Positions 43,575 to 52,141 of a stretch of 64,000 bases of DNA are shown here, one piece after another. The stretch covers positions 1,364,001 to 1,428,000 of the forward strand of contig CAWCIV010000004.1 in assembly GCA_963795805.1 (NCBI GenBank), read 5' to 3'. A model generated the notes under the pieces. It was given only the letters and a program-made list of their open reading frames with translations, was not told the DNA's origin and did not search any database. Source of the DNA: JALYYC01 sp963795805 (GTDB lineage: Bacteria > Chloroflexota > Dormibacteria > CF-121). How positions within the stretch are numbered: position 1 is the first letter of the stretch; every line of letters begins with the position of its first letter. The position numbers and the translations under genes are program-made.

Positions 43575-43677
43575 CCTATCGCCTCCCTCGATCCTTTGGT
43601 AGGGACCAAAACGACCAAAACGGTCGCAATCTCCGGAAGGGTTTACGGGGCCGGGTAGGCCGGTTAGGGTGGCCCCA
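43575..43677. promoter_or_regulatory. Divergent operator candidate between CitAB-type genes and ABC importer
   Basis: Within 103 bp, an inverted repeat TTTGGT (43595-43600) N4 ACCAAA (43605-43610) is followed by another ACCAAA at 43614-43619. GACCAAAAC is thus directly repeated at 43604-43612 and 43613-43621. The A/T-rich motif stands out in this G/C-rich DNA, lies between the regulator operon and its probable target, and is a good candidate binding site for the response regulator encoded at 41260. Confidence 0.5.
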
Positions 43678-44487
43678 ATGGCCAGCCCGGCGATCGAGCT
43701 TCGCGGCGTCACCAAGCGGTTCGCGACCCCGAACGGCGGGATCTATACCGCGCTCCGCGATCTCACCATGGAGGTGGCTCCCGGGCAGTTCTGTGCCGTC
43801 GTCGGTCCAACCGGCTGCGGCAAGTCGACGACCCTCGGCTTGATTTCGGGCCTCGAACGGCCCAGCGTCGGCGAGGTCAAAGTCGCTGGACAGCCGGTCA
43901 AGGGCATCGCCGAGGGCATTGGCTACGTCTTTCAGACGGACGCCGTCTTTCCCTGGAAGACGGTTCTCGAGAACGTGGCCGCCGGGCCCCGATATCACGG
44001 CGTGGCCGGTGCCGACGCTCGCGGCCGGGCGAAGGAGTGGATCGCCCGCGTGGGGCTGGCGGGCTTCGAGGACCGGTATCCGCACCAGCTCTCTGGAGGG
44101 ATGCGGAAGCGGGTAGGCCTGGCGCAGAGCCTGATCAATGGGCCTCGGATCCTGTTGATGGACGAGCCCTTCTCGGCCCTCGACGTCCAAACCCGCACGC
44201 TGATGGAGAACGAACTGCTCTCCCTCTGGTCGTCGACCTCGGCATCAGTCGTGTTCGTCACCCACGACCTCGAGGAGGCGATTGCCCTCGCCGACCGAGT
44301 GGTGGTGCTCACCGCCGGACCAGGGACGGTGAAGGGCACCTATGACGTCGACCTGCCACGGCCCCGGAACGTGGCGGAGATCCGCTTCCAACCGAGATTT
44401 GCCGAGATCTATGAGGCGATCTGGAGTCAGTTACGAGACGAGGTGTTGGTGAGCTATGAGCGTCAAAAGCACGCTGCCGCCGTCTAG
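43678..44487 (+). CDS. ABC importer ATPase, SsuB/TauB type
   Basis: 269 residues from the ATG at 43678; a GTG at 43669 would add three. Walker A is 'GPTGCGKST' near residue 38, the Q loop 'FQTDAVFPWKTVLENV', the signature 'LSGGMRKRVGLAQ' and Walker B 'ILLMDEPFSALD', followed by the H loop 'FVTHDLEEAI'. All catalytic parts are present. This subfamily drives uptake of nitrate, sulfonates, taurine, thiamine precursors or phthalate-like acids. The last 32 bp overlap the permease gene. Confidence 0.88.
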   Translation: MASPAIELRGVTKRFATPNGGIYTALRDLTMEVAPGQFCAVVGPTGCGKSTTLGLISGLERPSVGEVKVAGQPVKGIAEGIGYVFQTDAVFPWKTVLENVAAGPRYHGVAGADARGRAKEWIARVGLAGFEDRYPHQLSGGMRKRVGLAQSLINGPRILLMDEPFSALDVQTRTLMENELLSLWSSTSASVVFVTHDLEEAIALADRVVVLTAGPGTVKGTYDVDLPRPRNVAEIRFQPRFAEIYEAIWSQLRDEVLVSYERQKHAAAV

Positions 44488-45418
44488 CGTGAGCACGCAG
44501 GGCGGCGCGCCGCCGTTCTCCGCCGTGGGTACGCAGGATGGTGCGCCGCCTGGCTCAATGAATGCCAAACCGGAAACCGGATCCATCGACGCCGAACTGG
44601 CCGGCCGGCGGTCACGCGCTGCGCGCCGCCACCGCCTGACCGTCTATACGCTGCGCCTGCTCTTCACGGTGCTCTGGATCGGCAGCTGGGAGTTGACGAC
44701 GCGTCTCAACTGGGTAGACCCCTTTTTCTACGGGCAACCATTCGGCATCGGCCAGCGGCTCTGGATCTGGATCACGGAAGGAACCGCGCTGGGACCGCTG
44801 TGGCTCCAGATGGCCGTCACGATGGAGGAGGCCGTGCTCGGTTTCCTCATCGGCTCGGCCCTTGGCATCGTCTTCGGCATCCTGCTTGGCCGCATCGAGT
44901 TGCTCGCCGACGTGCTGGCACCCTTTATCAAGGGGGCCAACGCCGTCCCGAGGGTCATCCTCGGCGGTCTGTTTGCCATCATGTTCGGCCTGTCGATTTG
45001 GGGCAAAGCCTGGACCGCGACGGTGCTCGTGTTCTTTGTCGTCTTCTTCAACGCCTTCCAGGGTGTCCGCGAGGTCGACCGGAACCTGATCGCAAACGCG
45101 CGCGTCCTCGGCGCCGACAACCGTCGCGTGACGACCGAGATCGTTATCCCATCCGCGCTCTCGTGGATCCTGGCCAGCCTGCACATCAGCTTCGGCCTTG
45201 CGATTGTGGGCGCTGTCGTGGGCGAGCTGTTCGGGGCGACCGCCGGGATGGGACAGCTGGTCTATAACGCCCAGCACACCTTCGACGTCAACGGGGTCTT
45301 CGCCGGCATGTTCGTCCTCGCCGTCATGGCCCTGGTGGCCGAAGGTCTGATCACGGTACTTGAAAACCGGCTCATCAAATGGCGACCCAGTCGAGTCAGC
45401 GGCGAAATACCGATTTAG
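44456..45418 (+). CDS. ABC importer permease, SsuC/TauC type
   Basis: 320 residues. The first 55 residues are a hydrophilic Ser/Thr/Gly/Pro-rich tail containing an imperfect repeat ('TQGGAPPFSAVG' and 'TQDGAPPGSM'), unusual for this family. Six membrane helices follow from residue 60. The EAA motif that docks to the ATPase is 'NARVLGADNRRVTTEIVIPSA' near residue 215 (split here by the loop). It ends 'LITVLENRLIKWRP', a common TauC-type ending. The start overlaps the ATPase gene; a shorter start at the Met in 'SMNAKPETG' is possible. Confidence 0.86.
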   Translation: MSVKSTLPPSSVSTQGGAPPFSAVGTQDGAPPGSMNAKPETGSIDAELAGRRSRAARRHRLTVYTLRLLFTVLWIGSWELTTRLNWVDPFFYGQPFGIGQRLWIWITEGTALGPLWLQMAVTMEEAVLGFLIGSALGIVFGILLGRIELLADVLAPFIKGANAVPRVILGGLFAIMFGLSIWGKAWTATVLVFFVVFFNAFQGVREVDRNLIANARVLGADNRRVTTEIVIPSALSWILASLHISFGLAIVGAVVGELFGATAGMGQLVYNAQHTFDVNGVFAGMFVLAVMALVAEGLITVLENRLIKWRPSRVSGEIPI

Positions 45419-45434
45419 GGAGGAGAAACGATTG

Positions 45435-46484
45435 ATGCACGCATCGAAACGCTCGTTTACGGCGGTGGGAGGGACAGTAGCGCTGGGGATTGCCCTGGCT
45501 GCCTGCGGTGGGACCGCGAATAATGCAGCAGGGACCTCGGCGTCCGCGATGCAGCCGGTCGACCTCAAGATCATGGTCGGCGGTCTCAACAAGCAGATCT
45601 ATCTGCCGAACATGCTCGCCAAGCAACTCGGCTACTTCGACGCCGAGAAGATCAACGTCACGTTGATCGACGAGGGGTCGGGGCAGGGAACTGAGCTCGA
45701 GGTCGTCGCGGGCAACGTGGACGCCGGCTCAGGTGCGTACAGTCACCCGGTCGAGCTCAACGCCCTCGGGAAGAAGATCGAGACCATCTGCCAGTTCGGC
45801 ATCGCGCCGGGTGAGGCGGAAATGGTCGCGTCCAGCAAGGCCGGCAGCATCAAGGGCGCGGCCGACTTGAAGGGGAAGAACCTTGGGGTTACCGACATCG
45901 GGTCGGGCACCCATACGATCACGCTCGCAATCCTCGGCAAGGCCGGCTACGCCGGGTCCGACGCGAAGTTCGTCGCCGTCGGCGCGGGCAACACATTCAT
46001 TGCGGCCATCAAGAACGGCACGATCGACGCCGGCATGACGACCGAGCCCACCATCACCCGCCTGCTGCAGACGGGGGATGCCAAGGTGCTCATCGACCTG
46101 CGGACGCCGGCAGCGACGAAGGCCGCCCTGGGCGGCGACTACCCGTTCATCGGCATTTTCGCCAAGAACGACTGGGTCAACAGCCACAAGGACGTTGCGC
46201 AGCGACTGGTCAACGTCTACGTCAAGACCCTGAAGTGGATGAAGGCCCACACTGCCGCCGAGATCGCGGACAAGATGCCAGCCGACTACCTGCTCCCCAG
46301 CAAAACCGACTACGTCGCCGCGCTCCAGAACCAGCTATCCATCTTCGGCACCGACTGCAAGATGCCGGCGGCCGGGCCCCAGACCGTGCTCGATATCCTC
46401 CAGAAGTACGTCTCGTCCTTCAAAGGCAAGAGCGCGAACCTCAGCGAAACCTATACGAACGACTTCGCCAACAGCGCGAGCTAA
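45435..46484 (+). CDS. ABC importer substrate-binding lipoprotein, NMT1/TauA type
   Basis: 349 residues from an ATG preceded by GGGAGGAG. The signal peptide ends in the lipobox LAAC (Cys near residue 24). The mature domain is NMT1/THI5-like: 'IMVGGLNKQIYLPNMLAKQLGYF', 'LEVVAGNVDAGSGAY', 'LKGKNLGVTDIGSGTHTI' and 'NGTIDAGMTTEPTITRLLQTG'. Such proteins bind sulfonates, nitrate, thiamine pyrimidines or aromatic carboxylates. The nearby CitAB-type sensor favours an organic acid, by inference. It is the last gene of the importer operon, followed by a hairpin. Confidence 0.86.
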   Translation: MHASKRSFTAVGGTVALGIALAACGGTANNAAGTSASAMQPVDLKIMVGGLNKQIYLPNMLAKQLGYFDAEKINVTLIDEGSGQGTELEVVAGNVDAGSGAYSHPVELNALGKKIETICQFGIAPGEAEMVASSKAGSIKGAADLKGKNLGVTDIGSGTHTITLAILGKAGYAGSDAKFVAVGAGNTFIAAIKNGTIDAGMTTEPTITRLLQTGDAKVLIDLRTPAATKAALGGDYPFIGIFAKNDWVNSHKDVAQRLVNVYVKTLKWMKAHTAAEIADKMPADYLLPSKTDYVAALQNQLSIFGTDCKMPAAGPQTVLDILQKYVSSFKGKSANLSETYTNDFANSAS

Positions 46485-46501
46485 GACTCGCCCGGATCAC
46501 A

Positions 46502-46523
46502 GAGGCCCGGTCCGCCGGGCCTC
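46502..46523. terminator. Bidirectional hairpin between convergent genes
   Basis: A perfect 9-bp stem, GAGGCCCGG (46502-46510) with CCGGGCCTC (46515-46523), closes a 4-nt loop. It lies in the 48-bp gap between the convergent binding-protein and flavoprotein genes, a classic place for a shared terminator. There is no good T tract on either side, so termination strength is uncertain. Confidence 0.6.
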
Positions 46524-46532
46524 CCGATCCGT

Positions 46533-48284
46533 TTACTCGAGGAGTCTGCCAGCGACCGGCAACTCGTCGGTCCTGAGTAGACGCCTCAGGTCTTCGGGAA
46601 TGGCCGGAACCGGTTCACTCCAGACAGCGAGAGGTGCCTCCGGCCGCTCCTGCCGTGCGTAGAAGTTGCGCTGGAGCGCTGGGTCGAGGGCCGGGAAGTC
46701 GGCGCGCGAGTGCGCCCCACGGCTTTCGCGCCGTTCGAGCGCACACTGAAGCGTCGCCTCCGCTGTTCGGAGCCCGGCGCGCAGATCCAGGACGTGCTCC
46801 AGTTCGACCCAACCCTCCTGCCCCGGACGGATGTCGACCATTTTCGCGGCCTCCGCGATCTCGCCGAGTTTCCGCAACCCGTCTCGCATCCGGCCCTCAT
46901 CGCGGACGACGCCACAATGCTCCCACATCAGATTGCGGAGCGCTCGCTGCAGCGGACGCGCCAGTTCGTCTCCCGGCTTGATCAGGCTCTGGAGCTCGTC
47001 TTCCGCGTCGCGCACCGCCTTCTTGGAGCGGCGCTGCAGCTCGGAATCCTGCGAGTGGGTCGCGGCCGCCGTGCCGGCGCGCCGGCCGAAGATGACGGTT
47101 TCGGCCAGCGAATTGCCGCCGAGGCGGTTCGCCCCGTGCAGTCCCGAGGTGCATTCCCCAGCCGCGTAGAGGCCACTCACGTCGGTGGCGTGCGTGTCCG
47201 GATCGACGGCGATGCCGCCCATCGAGTAGTGAGCCGTCGGGGCCACCTCCATGGGGTGCTTCGAGATATCGAGCATTTGGTACTCGATGAACTGGCGGTA
47301 CATGCGCGGAAGCTTTTCGAGGATCTGGTCCTTGGGCAGATGAGAGATGTCGAGGAACACGCCGCCATTGGGACCGTCCCTGCCCTCGATGATCTCGGTA
47401 TAGATGGCGAGCGCGACTCGATCGCGCGTGCTCAGTTCCATCCGCTCCGGGTCGTAGCGCTGCATGAATCGCTCGTGTTCCCGGTTGTAGAGACGGCCGC
47501 CTTCGCCGCGGACGGCCTCGGTGACCAGGGTTCCGGCGACCTCCTCCGGTGTCAGCATCCCGGTTGGATGGAACTGCACCAGTTCCATGTCCATCAGTCG
47601 ACAGCCCGCCTCCAGGGCCAGGAACATCCCCTCCCCGTAGTTCTCGTCCCGGCGAGACGAACTGCGGCGCCAGAGTCGCGTGTGACCGCCGGTGGCGAGG
47701 ACCACCGCGTCCGCCTCGAAGACGGTGCGGTCGCCCGAGACGAGGTCGAACCCAAAGGCGCCGAAGCAGACCCCGTCGGCGACGAGCAGGCGCGAGATGT
47801 ACTGGTCTTCGATGGTGGTGATCCCCAGTTGCTGCGCCCGGTTCGCCAGCGCGTAGAGGATCGCCCGGCCGGTGTAGTCCCCCGCATAGCAGGTGCGCCG
47901 GTACCGATGCGCCCCGAAGAAGCGCTGATCCAACCGGCCGTCGTCGAGGCGGGCGAACTGGCAGCCCCAATCGGCCAACTCACGGACGGCGCCTGGCGCC
48001 TCCCGAGCCATGATCTCGACCACGCGTGGATGGCCGAGGAAGTAACCGTCGCGCAACGTGTCGGCGAAATGCTGCTCCCAGGTGTCCTCCGGATCGCGGG
48101 TCCCCAGTACGGCGTTGATGCCCCCGGCCGCCAGCACGGTGTGGGCATCGAGGCGGTGGCGCTTGCCCAGCACCAGCACCTGGCTTCCGGCCTCGGTGGC
48201 CGCGATCGCGGCGCGCAGGCCGGCGGCGCCGGCGCCGATGACGAGCACGTTGCACACGCGGCTGCGGGTGGTCGCTCCAGGCAT
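46533..48284 (-). CDS. SdhA/FrdA/NadB-like flavoprotein without iron-sulfur partner
   Basis: 583 residues. FAD binds at 'VIGAGAAGLRAAIAA' (residues 15-30). The covalent-FAD region 'HTVLAAGGINAVLGT' has the His that carries FAD in SdhA. 'QFHPTGML', 'VRGEGGRLYNREHERFM', 'HYSMGGIAVD' and 'GANRLGGNSLAE' are substrate and FAD motifs of fumarate reductase/succinate dehydrogenase, and 'ERRESRGAHSRADF' is the catalytic Arg region near the end. No iron-sulfur or membrane anchor subunit is encoded here, so electrons must go elsewhere, perhaps to the NDH-2-like protein encoded 4 bp upstream in the same operon. L-aspartate oxidase is an alternative. Confidence 0.82.
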   Translation of the reverse strand: MPGATTRSRVCNVLVIGAGAAGLRAAIAATEAGSQVLVLGKRHRLDAHTVLAAGGINAVLGTRDPEDTWEQHFADTLRDGYFLGHPRVVEIMAREAPGAVRELADWGCQFARLDDGRLDQRFFGAHRYRRTCYAGDYTGRAILYALANRAQQLGITTIEDQYISRLLVADGVCFGAFGFDLVSGDRTVFEADAVVLATGGHTRLWRRSSSRRDENYGEGMFLALEAGCRLMDMELVQFHPTGMLTPEEVAGTLVTEAVRGEGGRLYNREHERFMQRYDPERMELSTRDRVALAIYTEIIEGRDGPNGGVFLDISHLPKDQILEKLPRMYRQFIEYQMLDISKHPMEVAPTAHYSMGGIAVDPDTHATDVSGLYAAGECTSGLHGANRLGGNSLAETVIFGRRAGTAAATHSQDSELQRRSKKAVRDAEDELQSLIKPGDELARPLQRALRNLMWEHCGVVRDEGRMRDGLRKLGEIAEAAKMVDIRPGQEGWVELEHVLDLRAGLRTAEATLQCALERRESRGAHSRADFPALDPALQRNFYARQERPEAPLAVWSEPVPAIPEDLRRLLRTDELPVAGRLLE

Positions 48285-48288
48285 TTCC

Positions 48289-49884
48289 TTAAGTGTCGCT
48301 CCCTGGGGCTGGGCGTGGGCGCGTCAGGGCACCCTGCAGTTCCGGCAGGTGCTCGACCAGGGCGGCGAAATCCTGGCGGTCCATGCTCAGCACGGAGGTG
48401 TCGGTGACCGCCGTGACGGTCGCGGTTCGCCGTCGGTCGCCCAGGAGGGCCAGCTCGCCGAAATGCTCGCCAGCGCCCTGGCGCCGAATCGATTGCTCGA
48501 CGCCGTCGACGCGCTGGGTGACCTGGACCTCGCCGGCCGTGATCACGTAGAAGCGGCCGCCAAGATCCCCTTCGCGCACGATCACCTCGCCGGCATTGAA
48601 TCGCATCGGGATGACGAGGTTGCTCCGCCCGAGCGGGAGCGGCGTCAGGTTGTCCGGCAGGACCGCGGTCCCCATCCAGTGCAGCGTCAGCGCCAACCGC
48701 CGCCGCCAGGACGGCATGAACGACAGGAAGAGCGCGCGTGAGACCAGGGCGGCCGTCCAGCCATGCAGGGTCAAGCCCCGGACCTGGGCGACGCCGTATC
48801 GACGGCTGAGGAGGGCGACCTCGCCGAAGCGCGTCGCCCGGAAGGGGACGGGGGGCTGGGAGCGGATCTCGGCCAGGATGTTTTGCGCTGCCTGCCGTCC
48901 TTCGCCGAAGGCGACCATGACCATCGCCCCGAAGGGCTGGCCGCTTGCCGGATCGGGCACGGCGGCATTGTCGCCCGCGGCATAGACGCCCGGGAAGCCT
49001 GGGACGCGACAGAACGGGTCGCAGACAATCCGTCCGCGCGTCAGCGACAGCGGCAGCGCCCGCAGGAGCGGGTTGGTCCCGATCCCGACCGTCGCGATGA
49101 TGCTTCGGGTCTCGATCCGGGTACCGTCGGTCAGGGTCACGGCGCTTCCGGTTGCCTCCTTGAGGCCTACACCGAGGCGGAGTTCGATGCCGCGCTCTTC
49201 CATGCGGTGGACCACGCGCGCCGCCAACCGATCGTTGAACGTTGGCAGGATGCGTGTCAGGATGTCCACCGTAATCACGCGAAGCTCACGCGGGTCGAGC
49301 ATCGGGTAGGAGCGCAGCGAGGCGCGCAGGAACTCGTTCGCCTCCGAGGCGATCTCGACGCCCGCATAGCCGGCGCCCGCCACCACGAATGTCATCAGGC
49401 GTTGTCGCTCGGTGGTATCGGACGTGACACTGGCGGCTTCGAGCATCTCGATCAAGTGGTTGCGCAGGTGGATGAAGTCGCCAATCGTTTTGGTCTGGAG
49501 CGCGTGCTCAGTCAGGCCGGGGAACCGGGATAGGTCGGTCACCGATCCCAGCGCGATCACGAGGTAGTCCGACTCGAGCTCGATCTGGTCGCCGTCACCA
49601 CCCTGGCTGAGGACCACGCGGCGGCGAGCAAGGTCGATCGTCTCGATCTCGCGGGTATAGATCGTGACGCGGGGAAGGATCTCCCGGAGCGGAATCAGCA
49701 CATGCTGGGCTTGCAGCACACCCGACACGACCTGGGGCATCAGTCCGTGCCAGACCTCGACGTTTTCCCGACTCACCAGCGTGATATCGAGCTGGTCCAA
49801 AGGCCGCTGTTCCCCGATCAGCTCGCGCGCGCAGCGGACCCCGGCATGGCCGCCACCGAGGATGACGGCCCGTTTTCGCGTCAT
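48289..49884 (-). CDS. NDH-2-like NADH dehydrogenase fused to a cyclic nucleotide-binding domain
   Basis: 531 residues from the ATG at 49884, which overlaps the upstream stop (ATGA); the longer frame is spurious. Residues 1-400 are a type II NADH:quinone oxidoreductase: FAD site 'VILGGGHAGVRCAREL', 'GLMPQVVSG', NADH site 'FVVAGAGYAGVEIASEA', and 'YAAGDNAAVPDP' for the second FAD contact. An amphipathic stretch 'FLSFMPSWRRRLALTL' probably touches the membrane. Residues 420-520 are a cNMP-binding beta-roll with 'GEHFGELALLGDRRRTATV'; Glu477 and Arg486, which hold the ribose and cyclic phosphate, are present. The domain would let cAMP or cGMP control NADH oxidation. Confidence 0.85.
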   Translation of the reverse strand: MTRKRAVILGGGHAGVRCARELIGEQRPLDQLDITLVSRENVEVWHGLMPQVVSGVLQAQHVLIPLREILPRVTIYTREIETIDLARRRVVLSQGGDGDQIELESDYLVIALGSVTDLSRFPGLTEHALQTKTIGDFIHLRNHLIEMLEAASVTSDTTERQRLMTFVVAGAGYAGVEIASEANEFLRASLRSYPMLDPRELRVITVDILTRILPTFNDRLAARVVHRMEERGIELRLGVGLKEATGSAVTLTDGTRIETRSIIATVGIGTNPLLRALPLSLTRGRIVCDPFCRVPGFPGVYAAGDNAAVPDPASGQPFGAMVMVAFGEGRQAAQNILAEIRSQPPVPFRATRFGEVALLSRRYGVAQVRGLTLHGWTAALVSRALFLSFMPSWRRRLALTLHWMGTAVLPDNLTPLPLGRSNLVIPMRFNAGEVIVREGDLGGRFYVITAGEVQVTQRVDGVEQSIRRQGAGEHFGELALLGDRRRTATVTAVTDTSVLSMDRQDFAALVEHLPELQGALTRPRPAPGSDT

Positions 49885-51305
49885 CGCCATCGGGCATGTC
49901 GCAACGCCGACCGGGCGGCGTGATAGCCGCACATGCCGTGGACGCCGCCGGAGGGAGGTGTGGAGGCCGAACAGATATAGATCTGCCGGTCGGTCGTCCG
50001 GTACAGCCGTGGGCTGGGGCGGGTAAAGAGTTGTCGGAGATCGGCGAGGCCGCCGTTGATGTCGCCCCCGATGTCGTTCGGGTTGTATCGCTCGTAATCT
50101 GCCGGGGCCATGACGTGTCGCGCCAGGATCCGGTTGCCGAAGCCGGGCGCGAAGCGCTCGACCTGGGCCTCGATGCGCGCTGTCATGTCTTCGGTCGCTC
50201 CGTTCGGGACATGGCAGTATGCCCACCCGGTCTGCTTGCCGGCCGGCGCGCGCGACGGATCGAAGAGACTCTGCTGCGCCACCAGCACGAAAGGCCGCTC
50301 GGGAATCGCGCCCCTCCCGACGGCTGCCTCGGCGTCGGCGAGTTCCTTTAGCGATCCGGCCAGGTGGACCGTTCCGGCGCGCAGGCAGGCTGCCGCGCGC
50401 CAGGGGATCGGGCCGTCGAGGGCCCAGTCGACTTTGAAAACGCCAGGCCCATAGCGGTAGCTCGTCAGGGTCTTGCGGTAGCCGGGGGATAAGCGAGCGC
50501 CCGCAATCTTGACCAGCTGCCGCGGCGTGACGTCGAAGAGCGAGGCGCGATGGTCCGGCAGGGCGTCGATCGTCTCGACCATGGTGTCGGTCTGGATCTC
50601 GCCACCCAGCGACCGCAGGTAGGCGGCCAGGGCATCGCTGATGGCCTGCGAGCCGCCCCGCGCCAGCGGCCAGCCCAACGCGTGGGCGGCCATCGCCAGC
50701 ACCAGCGAGAAGGCCCCCGTCCCGGGACGATTGAGCGGCACCATGGCGTGCCCAGCGAGTCCCGCGAACATTGCACGCGTTTTCTCTTCTTTAAAGGCCA
50801 GCGCGGCGAGCATCGTCGCCGACTGAATCGCCCGCAGACCGAAGCCGGCCATAACCAGCGGATGTCGGGTCGGCCGAAGCGGGCTCAGCAGCGCACCGAA
50901 CAATGTGTCGGCGTGTCGCACCAGTGGTGTCATCATGCGCGCGTAGGCGCCCGCGTCCCGTCCCAGGTTTCGCGCCGTCATCTCGATCGATCGCTCGAGA
51001 ATCAGCGCGGTACCGTCATCGAACGGATGGGCAAGCGGGGCGTTCGGCTGGATCAGGTCCATGCCGAAGCGTGCGAGTGGAAGCGAGCGAAAGAAGGGGG
51101 AGCCCGCCGCCAGTGGATGGATGGCGGCGCAAACATCGTGCACGAAGCCCGGCAGGGTCAGCTCGGCGGATCGGACGCCACCTCCGACGGTCGACTTCCC
51201 CTCGAGGAGGCGGACCGAGCGGCCCGCCTGAGCCAGGACGATTGCCGCGGACAGGCCGTTCGGGCCGGCTCCGACGACAACGGCGTCGGTTTGACGATCA
51301 GCCAA
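49881..51305 (-). CDS. Phytoene desaturase-like FAD oxidoreductase
   Basis: 474 residues from a TTG at 51305 that overlaps the MBL stop by 8 bp; an ATG start would require running far into that gene. The N-terminal FAD motif 'AVVVGAGPNGLSAAIVLAQAG' and 'LLEGKSTVGGGVRS' are followed by 'GFVHDVCAAIHPLA', and the C-terminal FAD contact is 'SASTPPSGGVHGMCGYHAARSAL'. This is the CrtI-like flavoprotein group, whose members desaturate, isomerise or oxidise isoprenoids and other lipids. No carotenoid synthesis genes are nearby, so the substrate is unknown. It is the third of five genes in the operon. Confidence 0.8.
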   Translation of the reverse strand: MADRQTDAVVVGAGPNGLSAAIVLAQAGRSVRLLEGKSTVGGGVRSAELTLPGFVHDVCAAIHPLAAGSPFFRSLPLARFGMDLIQPNAPLAHPFDDGTALILERSIEMTARNLGRDAGAYARMMTPLVRHADTLFGALLSPLRPTRHPLVMAGFGLRAIQSATMLAALAFKEEKTRAMFAGLAGHAMVPLNRPGTGAFSLVLAMAAHALGWPLARGGSQAISDALAAYLRSLGGEIQTDTMVETIDALPDHRASLFDVTPRQLVKIAGARLSPGYRKTLTSYRYGPGVFKVDWALDGPIPWRAAACLRAGTVHLAGSLKELADAEAAVGRGAIPERPFVLVAQQSLFDPSRAPAGKQTGWAYCHVPNGATEDMTARIEAQVERFAPGFGNRILARHVMAPADYERYNPNDIGGDINGGLADLRQLFTRPSPRLYRTTDRQIYICSASTPPSGGVHGMCGYHAARSALRHARWR

Positions 51306-52131
51306 GGTCGATGGTCGAGCCCTCGGCGGCTGCCTCGACCGGAATCGATTCGTCGCGATGGGCCGCAACGATAGCGTCGAGCTGGTCATCCGTGCGCGGG
51401 GGATCGTGATGAAAGAGCAGCACTCGCTTGGCTCGAGCCGCCTTGGCCAACCCGATCGCATAGTCGACCGCGGAGTGGCCATAGGAACTCCTTTTGGGAA
51501 ACTCCTCGGCCGTGTATTGGGCGTCGTGGATGACCAGGTCGGCATTGCGGGTCAACTCCAGCGCGGCCGTGTGATAGGCGCCGAATCCGTCCGGGCCCGA
51601 GCCAAAGGCGATCGGGCTGTGATCGGAGAGGTAGGCCACGGTCGTCGTCCCGTCCGATATGCGGTACCCGTAGGTGAGCCCGCCCTTGTGCGGGATCTCG
51701 CGGGCGAGGATCTCGAACGCTTCCACCGGGCGCGGCCCCGGCTGGATCCCCAGGAAGCGCCAGGTCCCGCGCAGCTCGGTCGGCTTGATCGGGAAGTGCG
51801 GCGGCGACATCGCCCGGGCCAGGACGTTGACGGGGTCACCCTGGGCCGGCATCAGGAGCGTCACCCGGGCCTCCTGCCGGTCGCCGGCGCCGAAGAACGG
51901 GAGGCCGTGGGTGTGGTCCCAGTGAAGATGGCTGAGCAGGATCGTGCCATTGAAGGCCCGGCCGTCGAGTAGGGTCGTCAAACGTTGCAAGCCGGTCCCT
52001 CCGTCGAGCACGAGCGTCGGTGGCCCGGCCGCCGGCGCGATCGCGATGCACGAGGTGTGCCCGCCGTATCGGACGTACTCGGGACCGGGCGCGGGGGTCG
52101 ACCCACGGACTCCACAGACGAACAGACGCAC
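51298..52131 (-). CDS. MBL-fold hydrolase, candidate cyclic-nucleotide phosphodiesterase
   Basis: 277 residues from a GTG at 52131. The N-terminus 'VRLFVCGVRGSTPAPG' and 'YGGHTSCIAI' mark the PhnP/RNase Z-like MBL branch. The metal motif 'LLSHLHWDHTHGLPFF' (H-x-H-x-D-H) is intact, with later His/Asp ligands in 'YLSDHSP', 'LVIHDAQYTAEEF' and 'LLFHHDP'. Known enzymes of this branch hydrolyse phosphodiesters, including cyclic ones. Encoded between a cNMP-binding protein and two flavoproteins, and facing a cyclase operon, it could be the enzyme that removes the signal; that is inference. It lies 10 bp after the cNMP-binding gene. Confidence 0.78.
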   Translation of the reverse strand: MRLFVCGVRGSTPAPGPEYVRYGGHTSCIAIAPAAGPPTLVLDGGTGLQRLTTLLDGRAFNGTILLSHLHWDHTHGLPFFGAGDRQEARVTLLMPAQGDPVNVLARAMSPPHFPIKPTELRGTWRFLGIQPGPRPVEAFEILAREIPHKGGLTYGYRISDGTTTVAYLSDHSPIAFGSGPDGFGAYHTAALELTRNADLVIHDAQYTAEEFPKRSSYGHSAVDYAIGLAKAARAKRVLLFHHDPPRTDDQLDAIVAAHRDESIPVEAAAEGSTIDLG

Positions 52132-52141
52132 CGCGCGAAGT

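Noticed and set aside
44486..44560. Imperfect repeat in the permease N-terminus (TQGGAPP / TQDGAPP) as a possible mobile or regulatory repeat
   Set aside because: Only two short diverged copies inside a disordered tail; simple slippage explains it.
46710..48407. Long plus-strand open frame (565 codons)
   Set aside because: It is antisense to the SdhA-like flavoprotein gene, has His/Arg/Gln-rich composition with no family motif, and is a normal side effect of high-GC codon use.
48289..50226. Longer NDH-2 start with 114 extra residues
   Set aside because: The extra part is Arg/Pro-rich shadow sequence over the CrtI-like gene; the ATG at 49884 overlaps the upstream stop and begins the FAD motif at the expected distance.
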